In this document: piece by piece, positions 26,646 through 36,285 of the stretch
Layout of the letters: each line of letters opens with the position of its first letter
Numbering within the stretch: position 1 is the stretch's first letter
Source: Streptococcus porci DSM 23759
GTDB lineage: Bacteria; Bacillota; Bacilli; Lactobacillales; Streptococcaceae
DNA length: 64,000 bases
Assembly (NCBI RefSeq): GCF_000423765.1
Contig: NZ_KE384089.1
Location: 11,729-75,728 of the forward strand
Direction: 5' to 3'
Position numbers and translations under genes: made by a program
Notes under the pieces: model-generated
Databases searched by the model: none
Seen by the model: only the letters and a program-made list of their open reading frames with translations
What the model was told of the DNA's origin: nothing

Positions 26646-27485
26646 ATGACAAAAGCAGATGGCATTTTTAAAGAAAATATCAGAAAAATCTTGGAAGAAG
26701 GAGTTTGGTCAGAACAAGCCAGACCAAAGTATAAGGATGGGACAACTGCTAATTCTAAATACATTACGGGATCCTTTGCTGAGTATGACTTGAGCAAGGG
26801 AGAATTTCCCATTACTACCCTTCGTCCGATCGCAATCAAGTCTGCGATTAAAGAGGTGCTTTGGATTTACCAAGACCAGTCAAATAGCCTGGATCTTCTT
26901 GAAGAAAAGTACAATGTCCATTATTGGAATGACTGGGAGGTTGAAGGTAGCCGTACGATTGGTCAGCGTTATGGTGCGGTGGTCAAAAAGCATGATATTA
27001 TGACTAAAATTCTCAAACAGCTAGAAGATAATCCTTGGAACCGTCGTAATGTCATTTCCCTCTGGGATTACGAAGCTTTTGAGCAAACAGCAGGATTGCT
27101 ACCTTGCGCCTTTCAAACAATGTTTGATGTTCGTCGTGTTGATGGTGATATTTACTTAGATGCAACGCTGACGCAACGCTCAAACGACATGCTAGTGGCT
27201 CATCACATTAATGCTATGCAATACGTGGCTTTGCAGATGATGATTGCCAAGCATTTTGGCTGGAAAGTTGGAAAATTTTTCTACTTCATCAACAATCTCC
27301 ACATCTATGACAATCAGTTTGACAATGCAGAAGAATTGTTGCGCCGTGAGCCGTCCGACTGCCAACCTCACTTGGTTTTAAATGTTCCTGATGGGACAGA
27401 TTTCTTTGATATTAAGGCTGAGGATTTTGAATTAGTAAATTATGAACCAGTAAAACCGCAGTTGAAATTTGATTTGGCAATTTAA
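26646..27485 (+). CDS. thyA: Thymidylate synthase
   Basis: The 279-residue enzyme methylates dUMP to dTMP with methylene-THF. The catalytic Cys154 lies in [10 protein letters not shown] (PCAFQ, as in other streptococci, rather than PCHxx). [22 protein letters not shown] and [10 protein letters not shown] are conserved. The dihydrofolate it produces is recycled by the next gene. Confidence 0.97.
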   Translation: MTKADGIFKENIRKILEEGVWSEQARPKYKDGTTANSKYITGSFAEYDLSKGEFPITTLRPIAIKSAIKEVLWIYQDQSNSLDLLEEKYNVHYWNDWEVEGSRTIGQRYGAVVKKHDIMTKILKQLEDNPWNRRNVISLWDYEAFEQTAGLLPCAFQTMFDVRRVDGDIYLDATLTQRSNDMLVAHHINAMQYVALQMMIAKHFGWKVGKFFYFINNLHIYDNQFDNAEELLRREPSDCQPHLVLNVPDGTDFFDIKAEDFELVNYEPVKPQLKFDLAI

Positions 27486-27532
27486 GATGGTGGCTGACAG
27501 ACACTCATTTTACTGTTCAAGCTAGCAAAATC

Positions 27533-27561
27533 CTGCAATTTTAGCGCTTTTTTGGTAAACT
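27533..27561 (+). promoter_or_regulatory. dfr promoter
   Basis: CTGCAA (27533-27538), 17-bp spacer, TAAACT (27556-27561). Only seven bases separate the -10 from the ATG, so the mRNA would be nearly leaderless; readthrough from thyA may supply most translation. Confidence 0.45.
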
Positions 27562-27567
27562 AGACTT

Positions 27568-28077
27568 ATGACAAAAGAGAAAAAAATTATTGCCATCTGG
27601 GCTCAGGCTGAAAATGGCATCATTGGAAAAAATCAGACCATGCCTTGGCATTTGCCCGCTGAGTTTAAGCATTTTAAAGAGACAACGATGGGGCAAGCTA
27701 TATTGATGGGGCGGGTCACTTTTGATGGTATGAACCGCCGCATTTTACCGGGACGTGAGATCTTGATTTTGACACGTGATATGGATTTTGAAGTTGAGGG
27801 CGTCATTGTTGTACACTCAGTAGAGGAAGCCCTGGCTTGGTTTGAACAAAACGATAAAAACCTCTATATCGCTGGTGGATCTGCTATTTACAAGGCTTTT
27901 GAACAGCACTATGATAGCTTGATACAAACAATGATTCATGCTAAATTTGAGGGAGATACTAGCTTCCCAGAACTAGACATGACACGCTTTATCCCAAGGG
28001 CAGAAAAAAAGGTGAGTCGGGATGAGAAAAATGCTTATGACTTCACCGTCACGATTTTTGAAAAGGAGGAAAGATAG
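27568..28077 (+). CDS. folA: Dihydrofolate reductase
   Basis: The 169-residue enzyme reduces dihydrofolate with NADPH and is the trimethoprim target. Visible motifs: WAQAENGIIGKNQTMPWHLPAE (substrate and Met20 loop), MGRVTFDGM and YIAGGSAIY. No ribosome site is evident directly before the ATG. It is followed by a small membrane-protein gene overlapping by one base, and clpX. Confidence 0.96.
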   Translation: MTKEKKIIAIWAQAENGIIGKNQTMPWHLPAEFKHFKETTMGQAILMGRVTFDGMNRRILPGREILILTRDMDFEVEGVIVVHSVEEALAWFEQNDKNLYIAGGSAIYKAFEQHYDSLIQTMIHAKFEGDTSFPELDMTRFIPRAEKKVSRDEKNAYDFTVTIFEKEER

Positions 28078-28247
28078 TGCAACGTAGCCTTTTTGGTGTC
28101 TTTACCGCCTGTCTTTGCGTCACTTGCATCTTGGCCATCATGCCTGCGCTTCGCAAAAAACGATATGGCTTAGCCATTTTTTTCCTGCTTAACGCTTTTA
28201 CCAACCTTGTCAACAGCATTCACGCCTTTTACGGCACCCTATTTTAA
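28077..28247 (+). CDS. Small conserved two-helix membrane protein between dfr and clpX
   Basis: A GTG at 28077 overlaps the last base of the dfr stop (TAGTG) and has AGGAGG eight bases upstream. The 56 residues form two hydrophobic helices (about 4-24 and 31-50) joined by the basic loop LRKKRYG. I recall a similar short gene in this place in other streptococci. Function unknown; possibly a membrane microprotein made with dfr and clpX. Confidence 0.75.
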   Translation: MQRSLFGVFTACLCVTCILAIMPALRKKRYGLAIFFLLNAFTNLVNSIHAFYGTLF

Positions 28248-28267
28248 ACATTTAGAAAGTAAATATC

Positions 28268-29497
28268 ATGGCCTCAAATCGACAAATGGATCACAGAGTA
28301 TATTGTTCCTTCTGTGGTAAAAATCAAGAAGAAGTCCGCAAAATTATCGCTGGTAATGGCGTTTTTATCTGTAATGAGTGTGTGGAACTCTCCCAAGAAA
28401 TCATTCGCGAAGAGTTAGCAGAAGAAGTTCTGGCTGATTTATCTGAAGTACCAAAGCCAAAAGAACTTCTAGAGATTCTAAACAGTTATGTCATCGGTCA
28501 AGACCGTGCAAAACGTGCACTTGCAGTTGCGGTTTATAACCACTACAAACGCATCAGTTTTACGGAAAGTCGCAATGATGACGATGTGGATTTGCAAAAA
28601 TCTAACATCCTTATGATTGGTCCGACGGGTTCTGGGAAGACCTTCCTAGCTCAAACCTTAGCAAAAAGCCTTAATGTTCCTTTTGCTATCGCCGATGCGA
28701 CTTCGCTGACCGAGGCAGGTTATGTGGGTGAGGATGTAGAAAATATTCTACTCAAGCTTATTCAGGCCGCTGATTACAATATCGAGCGTGCTGAGCGTGG
28801 GATTATCTACGTGGATGAGATTGATAAAATTGCCAAAAAAGGTGAAAATGTCTCCATTACTCGTGATGTTTCTGGCGAAGGGGTTCAGCAAGCTCTGTTG
28901 AAAATCATTGAGGGAACTGTAGCCAGCGTACCGCCACAAGGTGGTCGTAAACATCCAAACCAAGAGATGATTCAGATTGATACAAAAAATATTCTCTTTA
29001 TCGTTGGCGGTGCTTTTGATGGAATCGAAGATATCGTAAAGCAACGCATGGGTGAAAAAATTATCGGTTTTGGGCAAAATAATAAAAAAATTGATGATGA
29101 TGCCTCTTATATGCAGGAAATTATTGCTGAGGACATTCAAAAATTCGGTTTGATTCCTGAGTTTATTGGACGTTTACCTGTTGTTGCAGCGCTTGAACAG
29201 CTGACAGTTGATGATTTAGTGAAAATTTTGACTGAACCTAAAAATGCTCTGGTTAAACAATATAAGACCCTACTTTCTTACGACGGTGTTGATTTGGAAT
29301 TTGATCAAGAAGCGCTTGAAAGCATTGCTGCTAAGGCTATCGAGCGCAAAACTGGGGCGCGTGGATTGCGTTCCATTATCGAGGAAACCATGTTAGATGT
29401 CATGTTTGAGATTCCAAGTCAAGAGGAAGTGACCAGCGTACGTATTACCAAGGAGGCTGTTGAAGGTAAGGCCAATCCTATCTTGGAAACAGCTTGA
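28268..29497 (+). CDS. clpX: ClpX ATPase subunit of Clp protease
   Basis: The 409-residue AAA+ unfoldase has the N-terminal zinc domain (CSFCGKN and CNEC), Walker A GPTGSGKT, Walker [10 protein letters not shown], pore loop GYVGED and the IGF loop (IIGFGQ) that docks on ClpP. It feeds substrates to ClpP or remodels them. engB follows, separated by ten bases, an order typical of streptococci. Confidence 0.97.
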   Translation: MASNRQMDHRVYCSFCGKNQEEVRKIIAGNGVFICNECVELSQEIIREELAEEVLADLSEVPKPKELLEILNSYVIGQDRAKRALAVAVYNHYKRISFTESRNDDDVDLQKSNILMIGPTGSGKTFLAQTLAKSLNVPFAIADATSLTEAGYVGEDVENILLKLIQAADYNIERAERGIIYVDEIDKIAKKGENVSITRDVSGEGVQQALLKIIEGTVASVPPQGGRKHPNQEMIQIDTKNILFIVGGAFDGIEDIVKQRMGEKIIGFGQNNKKIDDDASYMQEIIAEDIQKFGLIPEFIGRLPVVAALEQLTVDDLVKILTEPKNALVKQYKTLLSYDGVDLEFDQEALESIAAKAIERKTGARGLRSIIEETMLDVMFEIPSQEEVTSVRITKEAVEGKANPILETA

Positions 29498-29507
29498 GGG
29501 GGACGTA

Positions 29508-30107
29508 ATGGCAGAAGAAACCTTTTTAAATACCCATAACGCCTCGATTCTTTTAAGCGCAGCCAATAAGTCACACTATCCTCAAGATGACTTGCCAGAA
29601 ATTGCTTTGGCTGGTCGTTCTAATGTTGGAAAATCTAGTTTTATCAACTGCCTTCTGGGGCGAAAAAATTTAGCTAGAACCTCCAGCAAACCGGGGAAAA
29701 CGCAGTTGCTCAACTTTTTCAACATTGATGACAAGCTCCGCTTTGTCGATGTACCAGGATATGGCTACGCCAAAGTTTCAAAAACAGAACGTGCTAAGTG
29801 GGGTAAAATGATTGAAGAATATTTGACCAGTCGTGACAATTTGCGTGCGGTGGTCAGTCTGGTAGATATGCGTCATGATCCCTCAACAGATGATGTCCAG
29901 ATGTATGAATTTCTCAAGTATTACGAGATTCCAGTCATAGTTGTAGCTACCAAAGCAGACAAAATTCCTCGTGGTAAGTGGAACAAGCATGAGTCTGCTA
30001 TCAAAAAGAAACTGAATTTTGATAAAGAAGATAGTTTTATCATCTTTTCATCAGAGACTCGTCAAGGTTACGACGAGGCATGGGATGCGATTCTGGACCA
30101 TCTATAG
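29508..30107 (+). CDS. engB: Ribosome biogenesis GTP-binding protein EngB/YsxC
   Basis: The ATG at 29508 follows GAGGGGG and gives 199 residues. GTPase motifs: G1 GRSNVGKS, G3 DVPGYGYA, G4 TKADK and G5 SSET. It takes part in 50S assembly. It is the end of the thyA-dfr-clpX-engB row, before a strong terminator. Confidence 0.96.
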   Translation: MAEETFLNTHNASILLSAANKSHYPQDDLPEIALAGRSNVGKSSFINCLLGRKNLARTSSKPGKTQLLNFFNIDDKLRFVDVPGYGYAKVSKTERAKWGKMIEEYLTSRDNLRAVVSLVDMRHDPSTDDVQMYEFLKYYEIPVIVVATKADKIPRGKWNKHESAIKKKLNFDKEDSFIIFSSETRQGYDEAWDAILDHL

Positions 30108-30138
30108 GGAAAGAATTTTAGAAAAATCTTAAAATAGT

Positions 30139-30180
30139 AAAAAGCCTAAAATCAAAATCTTGATTTTAGGCTTTTTATGT
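30139..30180. terminator. Bidirectional terminator between engB and the S24 regulator
   Basis: A perfect 17-bp inverted repeat (30139-30155 and 30160-30176, core AAGCCTAAAATCAA) has A and T runs at its ends, so it works for both convergent genes. Confidence 0.88.
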
Positions 30181-30228
30181 AAATAGTCTTTAGGTTTTAG
30201 TTCAACGTTTTATTTTGCCTTCCCTTAT

Positions 30229-30927
30229 CTATGCTTCCATAGGCATGAAGTGGCCAACGATTTTTCCAATAATGCGAGGTTCTTCCTTGTAAGGGGCGAA
30301 TTTATCTTTGTATTTTGGATTGAGTGAGACCAGACGAAGCCCATTGGGTTCACGGTAGACTTTCTTGATATAGGTTTGTCCATCCCAATCCACAGCATAG
30401 ACAGCTCCGTCGTAATCAAATCCTGTTTGCTTGATGAGGGCAACTTCTCCATTGAGATAGACAGGATTCATGCTGTCACCAAAAATCCAAGAGGCAAAGT
30501 CGTGATCCAGTTCTTCCTCGTAAAAGACAGAGTCATAGTTACCATCGTTATAGTAGGAGAACCCCCCACCCGCTGATAATTTTTCATAGACCTTGTATTC
30601 AAAGCGGGGCTTAGCAAGACGTGTTTGCTCGTCTAATTGCTCCTTGGCAAAGTCAATGACTTTCTCCTGACGGTCATTTTCCAGTCGTGAAAAGACGGTT
30701 TCTAATTGAGGGGACAGGTCTTTCTGACCGTAGAGAATATAGTCAGTTGTAGTATCCAGGAGTTCTGCTAGTTTACTCAAATGTCGTCCTCTTGGCAATG
30801 TTTTTCCTGATTCCCACTTGGAGATAGTGCTATCTGATTTGTAGCCCAGCTGACTAGCAAGTTCTGCCTGCTCAAATCCTGCTTTTACTCGTAACACTTT
30901 TAAGCGCTCTGCTATTTCCAAAGACAT
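30229..30927 (-). CDS. XRE-family HTH repressor with S24 self-cleavage domain (HdiR-like)
   Basis: The 232 residues have an N-terminal XRE helix-turn-helix (about 6-62; AELASQLGYKSDSTISKWESG) and a C-terminal LexA/S24 peptidase domain with Ser152 (GDSMNP) and Lys188 (TYIKKV). A likely cleavage bond Ala119-Gly120 (LSAGGG) precedes it. This layout is that of Lactococcus HdiR, which is cleaved on DNA damage. No phage genes are near, so it is a chromosomal stress regulator rather than a prophage repressor. It lies divergent from parE, whose promoter region it may watch; that is inference. Confidence 0.87.
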   Translation of the reverse strand: MSLEIAERLKVLRVKAGFEQAELASQLGYKSDSTISKWESGKTLPRGRHLSKLAELLDTTTDYILYGQKDLSPQLETVFSRLENDRQEKVIDFAKEQLDEQTRLAKPRFEYKVYEKLSAGGGFSYYNDGNYDSVFYEEELDHDFASWIFGDSMNPVYLNGEVALIKQTGFDYDGAVYAVDWDGQTYIKKVYREPNGLRLVSLNPKYKDKFAPYKEEPRIIGKIVGHFMPMEA

Positions 30928-31020
30928 AAAATCCCTCCATTACTCCTTTTAACATAGTCTAACATGTAGTTGAAAATAAATCAAGTTAATTGAAAAAAAG
31001 TCAATAAAAGAAATTTTATT

Positions 31021-31049
31021 TTGCAAAATAGAACAAAAATCGGTAGAAT
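31021..31049 (+). promoter_or_regulatory. parE promoter
   Basis: TTGCAA (31021-31026), 17-bp spacer, TAGAAT (31044-31049). Confidence 0.75.
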
Positions 31050-31078
31050 AATAGGGATGAAAAATTTTGGAGGCTATT

Positions 31079-33028
31079 TTGGCTAAAAAAGAAATTAACG
31101 TAAACAATTACAATGACGACGCCATTCAGGTGCTAGAAGGGTTAGATGCGGTTCGTAAGCGTCCAGGCATGTATATTGGATCAACCGATAGCACAGGGCT
31201 TCATCACTTGGTTTGGGAGATTGTTGACAATGCGGTCGATGAGGCTCTTTCAGGTTTTGGGGACAAGATTGATGTGACCCTGAATGCAGATGGTTCTGTT
31301 AGCGTGGCGGATAGCGGGCGTGGCATGCCAGTTGGTATGCATGCAACTGGAAAGCCGACGGTCGAAGTAATTTTTACTGTTCTTCATGCTGGCGGTAAGT
31401 TCGGTCAGGGGGGCTACAAGACCTCTGGGGGTCTGCACGGAGTAGGTTCTTCGGTTGTCAATGCCTTGTCACGCTGGCTAGAAGTCGAGATTATACGTGA
31501 TGGTGCTGCCTATCGTCAGCGTTTTGAAAATGGTGGAGTTCCTGTCACGACTTTGAAAAAAGTTAGGACAGCACCCAAGTCCAAATCTGGAACAAAGGTC
31601 ACCTTTATGCCAGATAACAGTATTTTTTCAACGATCGATTTTAAGTTTAATACCATTTCCGAGCGTCTGAAAGAATCAGCATTCTTATTAAAAAATGTCA
31701 CCATGACCTTGACGGACAAGCGTGGCGATGAAGACATTTTTGAAGAATTTCACTATGAAAATGGGGTAATGGACTTTGTTGAGTACCTCAATGAAGATAA
31801 GGAATTGCTGACACCCGTTATCTATTTTGAGGGGCAAGACCAAGGTTTCCAAATCGAGATTGCCATGCAGTACAACGATGGCTATTCGGACAATATCTTA
31901 TCCTTTGTCAATAATGTCCGCACCAAGGATGGCGGTACCCATGAGACAGGTCTCAAGACTGCCATCACCAAGGCCATGAATGACTATGCTCGTAAAACAG
32001 GGCTTTTAAAAGACAAGGATAAAAACTTGGAAGGCTCAGACTACCGAGAGGGCCTATCAGCTGTTCTCTCAATCCTTGTTCCTGAGGAGCACTTACAGTT
32101 TGAAGGGCAAACCAAGGATAAGCTAGGCTCGCCACTTGCCAGACCTGTGGTGGATGGCATTGTTTCTGAGAAATTAACCTTTTTCCTTCTTGAAAATGGT
32201 GAGTTAGCAGGCAATTTAATTCGCAAAGCTATTAAGGCAAGAGATGCCAGAGAAGCCGCTCGTAAAGCGCGTGATGAATCCCGAAATGGTAAGAAAAACA
32301 AGAAAGATAAGGGGCTTTTATCAGGAAAACTGACCCCAGCTCAGTCTAAAAATCCTAAGAAAAATGAACTCTACCTGGTCGAAGGAGACTCCGCAGGAGG
32401 TTCTGCTAAGCAAGGCCGTGACCGCAAGTTTCAGGCTATTTTGCCATTACGAGGCAAGGTGCTTAATACCGAAAAAGCCAAGATGAGCGACATCCTCAAA
32501 AATGAAGAAATCAATACCATGATTTATACCATTGGTGCTGGTGTAGGTGCAGACTTTAGCTTAGATGACATCAACTATGATAAGATTATCATCATGACCG
32601 ATGCCGATACCGATGGTGCCCACATTCAGACTCTGCTCCTCACCTTCTTTTACCGCTATATGCGTCCCTTGGTAGAAGCAGGCCACGTTTATATCGCCCT
32701 TCCTCCACTTTATAAGATGTCTAAGGGCAAAGGCAAAGCAGAAAAGATTGCCTACGCCTGGACAGATGGTGAGTTAGAAGATCTGCGCCGTGATTTTGGC
32801 AAAGGAGCCATTCTCCAACGCTACAAGGGGTTGGGTGAAATGAACGCAGACCAGCTCTGGGAGACCACCATGAATCCAGAAACTCGTACCCTTATCCGTG
32901 TTGCCATTGATGACCTAGCGCGTGCAGAACGCCGAGTCTCTGTCCTCATGGGTGACAAACCAGCCCCACGCCGCCAATGGATTGAGGATAATGTGAAGTT
33001 TACCCTTGAGGAGAATACGGTGTTTTAA
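31079..33028 (+). CDS. parE: DNA topoisomerase IV subunit B
   Basis: I choose TTG 31079, five bases after GGAGG; this gives 649 residues and the known streptococcal start (x)AKKEINVNNYNDD. The GHKL ATPase part (HHLVWEIVDNAVDEA, GGLHGVGSSVVNA) is followed by the transducer and the TOPRIM region (EGDSAGGSAKQGRDR, PLRGK, MTDADTDGAHI). With ParC it separates linked daughter chromosomes. The gap to parC is unusually long (about 800 bp) and structured. Confidence 0.96.
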   Translation: MAKKEINVNNYNDDAIQVLEGLDAVRKRPGMYIGSTDSTGLHHLVWEIVDNAVDEALSGFGDKIDVTLNADGSVSVADSGRGMPVGMHATGKPTVEVIFTVLHAGGKFGQGGYKTSGGLHGVGSSVVNALSRWLEVEIIRDGAAYRQRFENGGVPVTTLKKVRTAPKSKSGTKVTFMPDNSIFSTIDFKFNTISERLKESAFLLKNVTMTLTDKRGDEDIFEEFHYENGVMDFVEYLNEDKELLTPVIYFEGQDQGFQIEIAMQYNDGYSDNILSFVNNVRTKDGGTHETGLKTAITKAMNDYARKTGLLKDKDKNLEGSDYREGLSAVLSILVPEEHLQFEGQTKDKLGSPLARPVVDGIVSEKLTFFLLENGELAGNLIRKAIKARDAREAARKARDESRNGKKNKKDKGLLSGKLTPAQSKNPKKNELYLVEGDSAGGSAKQGRDRKFQAILPLRGKVLNTEKAKMSDILKNEEINTMIYTIGAGVGADFSLDDINYDKIIIMTDADTDGAHIQTLLLTFFYRYMRPLVEAGHVYIALPPLYKMSKGKGKAEKIAYAWTDGELEDLRRDFGKGAILQRYKGLGEMNADQLWETTMNPETRTLIRVAIDDLARAERRVSVLMGDKPAPRRQWIEDNVKFTLEENTVF

Positions 33029-33035
33029 CTCGCTA

Positions 33036-33095
33036 GCTAGAAATAAAAGGAAATCTTTCTATTTCTAGCAGGGTAAGTCCTATCCTGGACTTACC
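33036..33095. repeat. Two adjacent hairpins after parE
   Basis: GCTAGAAATA (33036-33045) pairs with TATTTCTAGC (33060-33069). GGTAAGTCC (33072-33080) pairs perfectly with GGACTTACC (33087-33095). Neither has a T run, so they are not standard terminators. Confidence 0.7.
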
Positions 33096-33208
33096 TAAGC
33101 GCCTTACTAGCCCGAAAGCAAAATAATAACGATTTTGCTTTCTCGCGTCGTAGGAGAAATTGTGAAAATTTTTGAGTTTGATTATTGGGTTAGTAAAGTA
33201 ATGATATG

Positions 33209-33292
33209 ATGAAATATCAAGTTAATAAATTTAATAATGAGAAAACCCAAATAGACTTTTTTATAGAGGAGATCCGTAAGTATGAAAAATAA
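33209..33292 (+). CDS. Possible 27-residue leader peptide or remnant
   Basis: ATG 33209 opens a 27-codon frame (MKYQVNKFNNEKTQ...) that ends inside the first codons of the next mini-gene and carries that gene's ribosome site GAGGAG. It has a weak upstream signal itself. It may be a translated leader or the end of a decayed gene. Confidence 0.25.
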   Translation: MKYQVNKFNNEKTQIDFFIEEIRKYEK

Positions 33293-33456
33293 AGGATAAG
33301 CGACTTTTTCAAACGATTGTTGGTAGCTTTGAAATTAGCATTGTTCAAATTTCCCTTTATAACTCTAAAATTAGTACTCAAACAAATGTGTTAGCTATTT
33401 GTTTAGTAATTTTTCTGATCATTAGTGGACTACTTACAAAGAACACAAAAAAGTGA
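33282..33456 (+). pseudogene. Frameshifted small membrane protein gene
   Basis: ATG 33282 has GAGGAG nine bases upstream but stops after five codons. Removing one base in AAAGGATAAG restores MKNKDKRLFQTIVGSFEIS..., a frame of about 57 residues to TGA 33454-33456 with a hydrophobic helix (VLAICLVIFLIISGLLT). The single-base lesion suggests recent loss or an in-strain switch. I do not know the family. Confidence 0.5.
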
Positions 33457-33822
33457 CTATAAAAAACGAAGAAACCAGCATGACATTTAGCGCCTAATAT
33501 TGCTATACTCCGATGTAACTTGAAAAAAATACTCCCAAGCAAGCTCCGTCATTGCGAACGCAGTGAGCGCAAAACGATAGTTCCTCGCAATAGTGGAAGG
33601 TTGAGCAGCCTAGAGCTGCTCAACTCAGAACTCTTGAGACTCTAAGCTCAAGAGTTAGTCAGTGAAATTCAGTTTGATGTTGGACTTGATTTTTCCCCGA
33701 TAGCCTTAGGCTAACGGAAGAGAGAATCTTAGACCTCCACAAACTTAGCTCACGACGTCCGCACTATTTAAGAGGACTACCAAAGAGACAAAAAGAAAAT
33801 TTGACAAAAAAGGATAATTACA
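33457..33822. repeat. Hairpin-rich sequence before parC
   Basis: Two perfect 10-bp hairpins follow each other: GTTGAGCAGC (33600-33609)/GCTGCTCAAC (33615-33624) and AACTCTTGAG (33629-33638)/CTCAAGAGTT (33647-33656). Weaker pairings include TAGCCTTAGGCTA near 33702. No ORF or standard promoter is obvious. It resembles a dispersed intergenic repeat or structured leader. Confidence 0.6.
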
Positions 33823-36276
33823 ATGTCCAATATTCAAAACATGTCCCTTGAGGACATCATGGGAGAGCGCTTTGGTCGCTACTCCAAATACATCATTCAG
33901 GAGCGTGCGCTGCCTGATATTCGTGACGGGCTCAAGCCCGTTCAGCGTCGCATTCTTTATTCCATGAATAAAGATGGTAATACTTTTGAAAAAGGCTATC
34001 GCAAATCAGCCAAATCGGTTGGTAATATCATGGGGAATTTCCATCCGCATGGTGATAGCTCTATTTATGATGCCATGGTCCGTATGTCTCAGGACTGGAA
34101 AAATCGTGAGATTTTGGTCGAAATGCACGGAAACAACGGCTCTATGGACGGGGATCCACCAGCTGCTATGCGTTATACGGAGGCACGTCTGTCTGAAATG
34201 GCAGGCTACCTTCTCCAAGACATAGACAAAAAAACGGTTCCTTGGGCTTGGAACTTTGATGATACTGAGAAAGAGCCGACCGTTCTACCAGCTGCCTTTC
34301 CAAATCTCTTAGTCAATGGTGCCACTGGTATCTCAGCAGGTTATGCTACAGATATTCCACCACACAATCTAGCAGAGGTCATTGATGCGGTTGTCTATAT
34401 GATTGATCATCCATCTGCCAAGCTTGATAAACTCATGGAGTTTCTGCCTGGACCAGATTTTCCGACTGGAGGCATTATCCAAGGAGCTGATGAAATCCGT
34501 AAGGCTTACGAAACTGGTAAAGGTCGCGTAGTTGTTCGTTCCCGTACAGAGATTGAAAAACTCAAGGGTGGTAAAGAACAAATCATCATTTCCGAAATCC
34601 CTTACGAGATTAACAAGTCTGTCTTAGTCAAGAAAATTGACGACGTTCGCGTCAATAACAAGGTGCCAGGAATTGCAGAGGTTCGTGATGAGTCGGACCG
34701 TACGGGGCTCCGTATTGCCATTGAGCTCAAAAAGGATGCCGATGCTCAGGTCATTCTCAACTACCTGCTCAAGTACACGGATCTTCAGGTCAACTACAAC
34801 TTCAACATGGTAGCGATTGACAACTTCACACCGCGTCAGGTAGGCCTGCAGAAAATTCTATCAAGCTACATCGCCCACCGCCGTGAGGTTATTGTTGCCC
34901 GTTCGATTTTTGATAAGGAAAAAGCAGAGCGCCGTCTCCATATCGTGGAGGGACTGATTCGAGTTATCTCGATTTTAGACGAGGTCATTGCCCTTATCCG
35001 TGCTTCCGAGAACAAGGCTGACGCCAAGGAAAATCTCAAAGTCAGTTATGAGTTTTCAGAAGAACAAGCTGAAGCCATCGTGACCCTACAACTCTACCGC
35101 CTGACAAACACTGACATTGTGACCTTGGAAAATGAAGAAGCAGAACTTCGTGAGAAAATTGCTATGCTAGCTGCTATCATCGGCGATGAACGCACCATGT
35201 ACAATGTTATGAAACGTGAACTCCGTGAAATCAAAAAACTCTTTGGGAACCCACGTCGTTCAGAACTTCAAGCAACAACTCAAACTATTGAAATTGATAC
35301 AGCAAGCCTTATCGTTGAAGAGGATACTTTTGTTAGTATCACGCGTGGTGGCTACATTAAGCGTACTAGCCCCCGTTCCTTTAACGCATCCTCTCTAGAC
35401 GAAATCGGAAAACGAGATGAAGACGAGCTGATCTTCTACAGTCAGGCAAAAACAACGCAGCACTTGCTGATTTTTACCAATCAAGGTAATGTGATTTACC
35501 GACCTGTCCATGAGCTGGCAGACATTCGTTGGAAGGATATAGGTGAACATCTCTCTCAAACTTTGACTAATTTTGCTACTGATGAAGAAGTTCTCTACGC
35601 TGAACTTGTCAATGATTTTGAGTCTGGTATTTACTTTGCCGTGACAAAATATGGACAAATCAAGCGCGTGGAGCGCAAGGAATTTACTCCTTGGCGCACT
35701 TATAAGTCCAAGTCGGTCAAGTTTGCTAAAGTCAAAGATGCTAGCGACAGCATTGTAACCGTATCGCCAATTTTGCTAGATGACGTCATGCTAATCACTC
35801 ACAGTGGCTATGCCCTGCGATTCTCCATCGAGGAAGTACCGGTCATTGGGGCGAAAGCAGCAGGAGTTAAAGCTATCAACCTCAAGGGTGATGACGTTAT
35901 TCAATCAGCTTTTATCGCCAATACGGATTCATTCTACCTTCTGACCCAACGTGGTAGCCTCAAGCGTGTGGCAACAGGTGACATTCCGCAAACGAAGCGA
36001 GCTGGCCGTGGTCTTCAAGTTCTCCGCGAACTCAAGGCTAAGCCTCACCGTGTCTTTACGGCAGGTCCAGTCTTGACAGATCAGGGTGATTTTGACCTCT
36101 TTAGCACGGCAAATGAAGATGAAACGACTAGTCAAGTGCTTCATGTACAGTCCAAAACTGGCAAACTTTATGAAGTCGATGTGACCCAAATCAGCCTGTC
36201 TGAACGGACTAGCAACGGTAGCTTTATTTCAGATACCATTTCTGATGAGGAAGTTCAATCTGCCTGGGTGAAATAG
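33823..36276 (+). CDS. parC: DNA topoisomerase IV subunit A
   Basis: The 817-residue protein carries the catalytic Tyr118 (MRYTEARL). The quinolone-resistance region HPHGDSSIYDAM has the wild-type Ser79 and Asp83 (numbering as in S. pneumoniae), so no target mutation is visible there. The C-terminal beta-pinwheel has repeats such as TRGGYIKRT and TKYGQIKRV. AAAAGGATAA precedes the ATG. A mini-gene follows within ten bases. Confidence 0.97.
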   Translation: MSNIQNMSLEDIMGERFGRYSKYIIQERALPDIRDGLKPVQRRILYSMNKDGNTFEKGYRKSAKSVGNIMGNFHPHGDSSIYDAMVRMSQDWKNREILVEMHGNNGSMDGDPPAAMRYTEARLSEMAGYLLQDIDKKTVPWAWNFDDTEKEPTVLPAAFPNLLVNGATGISAGYATDIPPHNLAEVIDAVVYMIDHPSAKLDKLMEFLPGPDFPTGGIIQGADEIRKAYETGKGRVVVRSRTEIEKLKGGKEQIIISEIPYEINKSVLVKKIDDVRVNNKVPGIAEVRDESDRTGLRIAIELKKDADAQVILNYLLKYTDLQVNYNFNMVAIDNFTPRQVGLQKILSSYIAHRREVIVARSIFDKEKAERRLHIVEGLIRVISILDEVIALIRASENKADAKENLKVSYEFSEEQAEAIVTLQLYRLTNTDIVTLENEEAELREKIAMLAAIIGDERTMYNVMKRELREIKKLFGNPRRSELQATTQTIEIDTASLIVEEDTFVSITRGGYIKRTSPRSFNASSLDEIGKRDEDELIFYSQAKTTQHLLIFTNQGNVIYRPVHELADIRWKDIGEHLSQTLTNFATDEEVLYAELVNDFESGIYFAVTKYGQIKRVERKEFTPWRTYKSKSVKFAKVKDASDSIVTVSPILLDDVMLITHSGYALRFSIEEVPVIGAKAAGVKAINLKGDDVIQSAFIANTDSFYLLTQRGSLKRVATGDIPQTKRAGRGLQVLRELKAKPHRVFTAGPVLTDQGDFDLFSTANEDETTSQVLHVQSKTGKLYEVDVTQISLSERTSNGSFISDTISDEEVQSAWVK

Positions 36277-36285
36277 GAGAAGCAA

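Noticed and set aside
30229..30927. S24 repressor as sign of a prophage
   Set aside because: No integrase, structural or lysis genes are near; neighbours are core genes.
33036..33069. Hairpin after parE as a terminator
   Set aside because: The right arm is followed by AGGGTAAG, not by T; I list it as a repeat instead.
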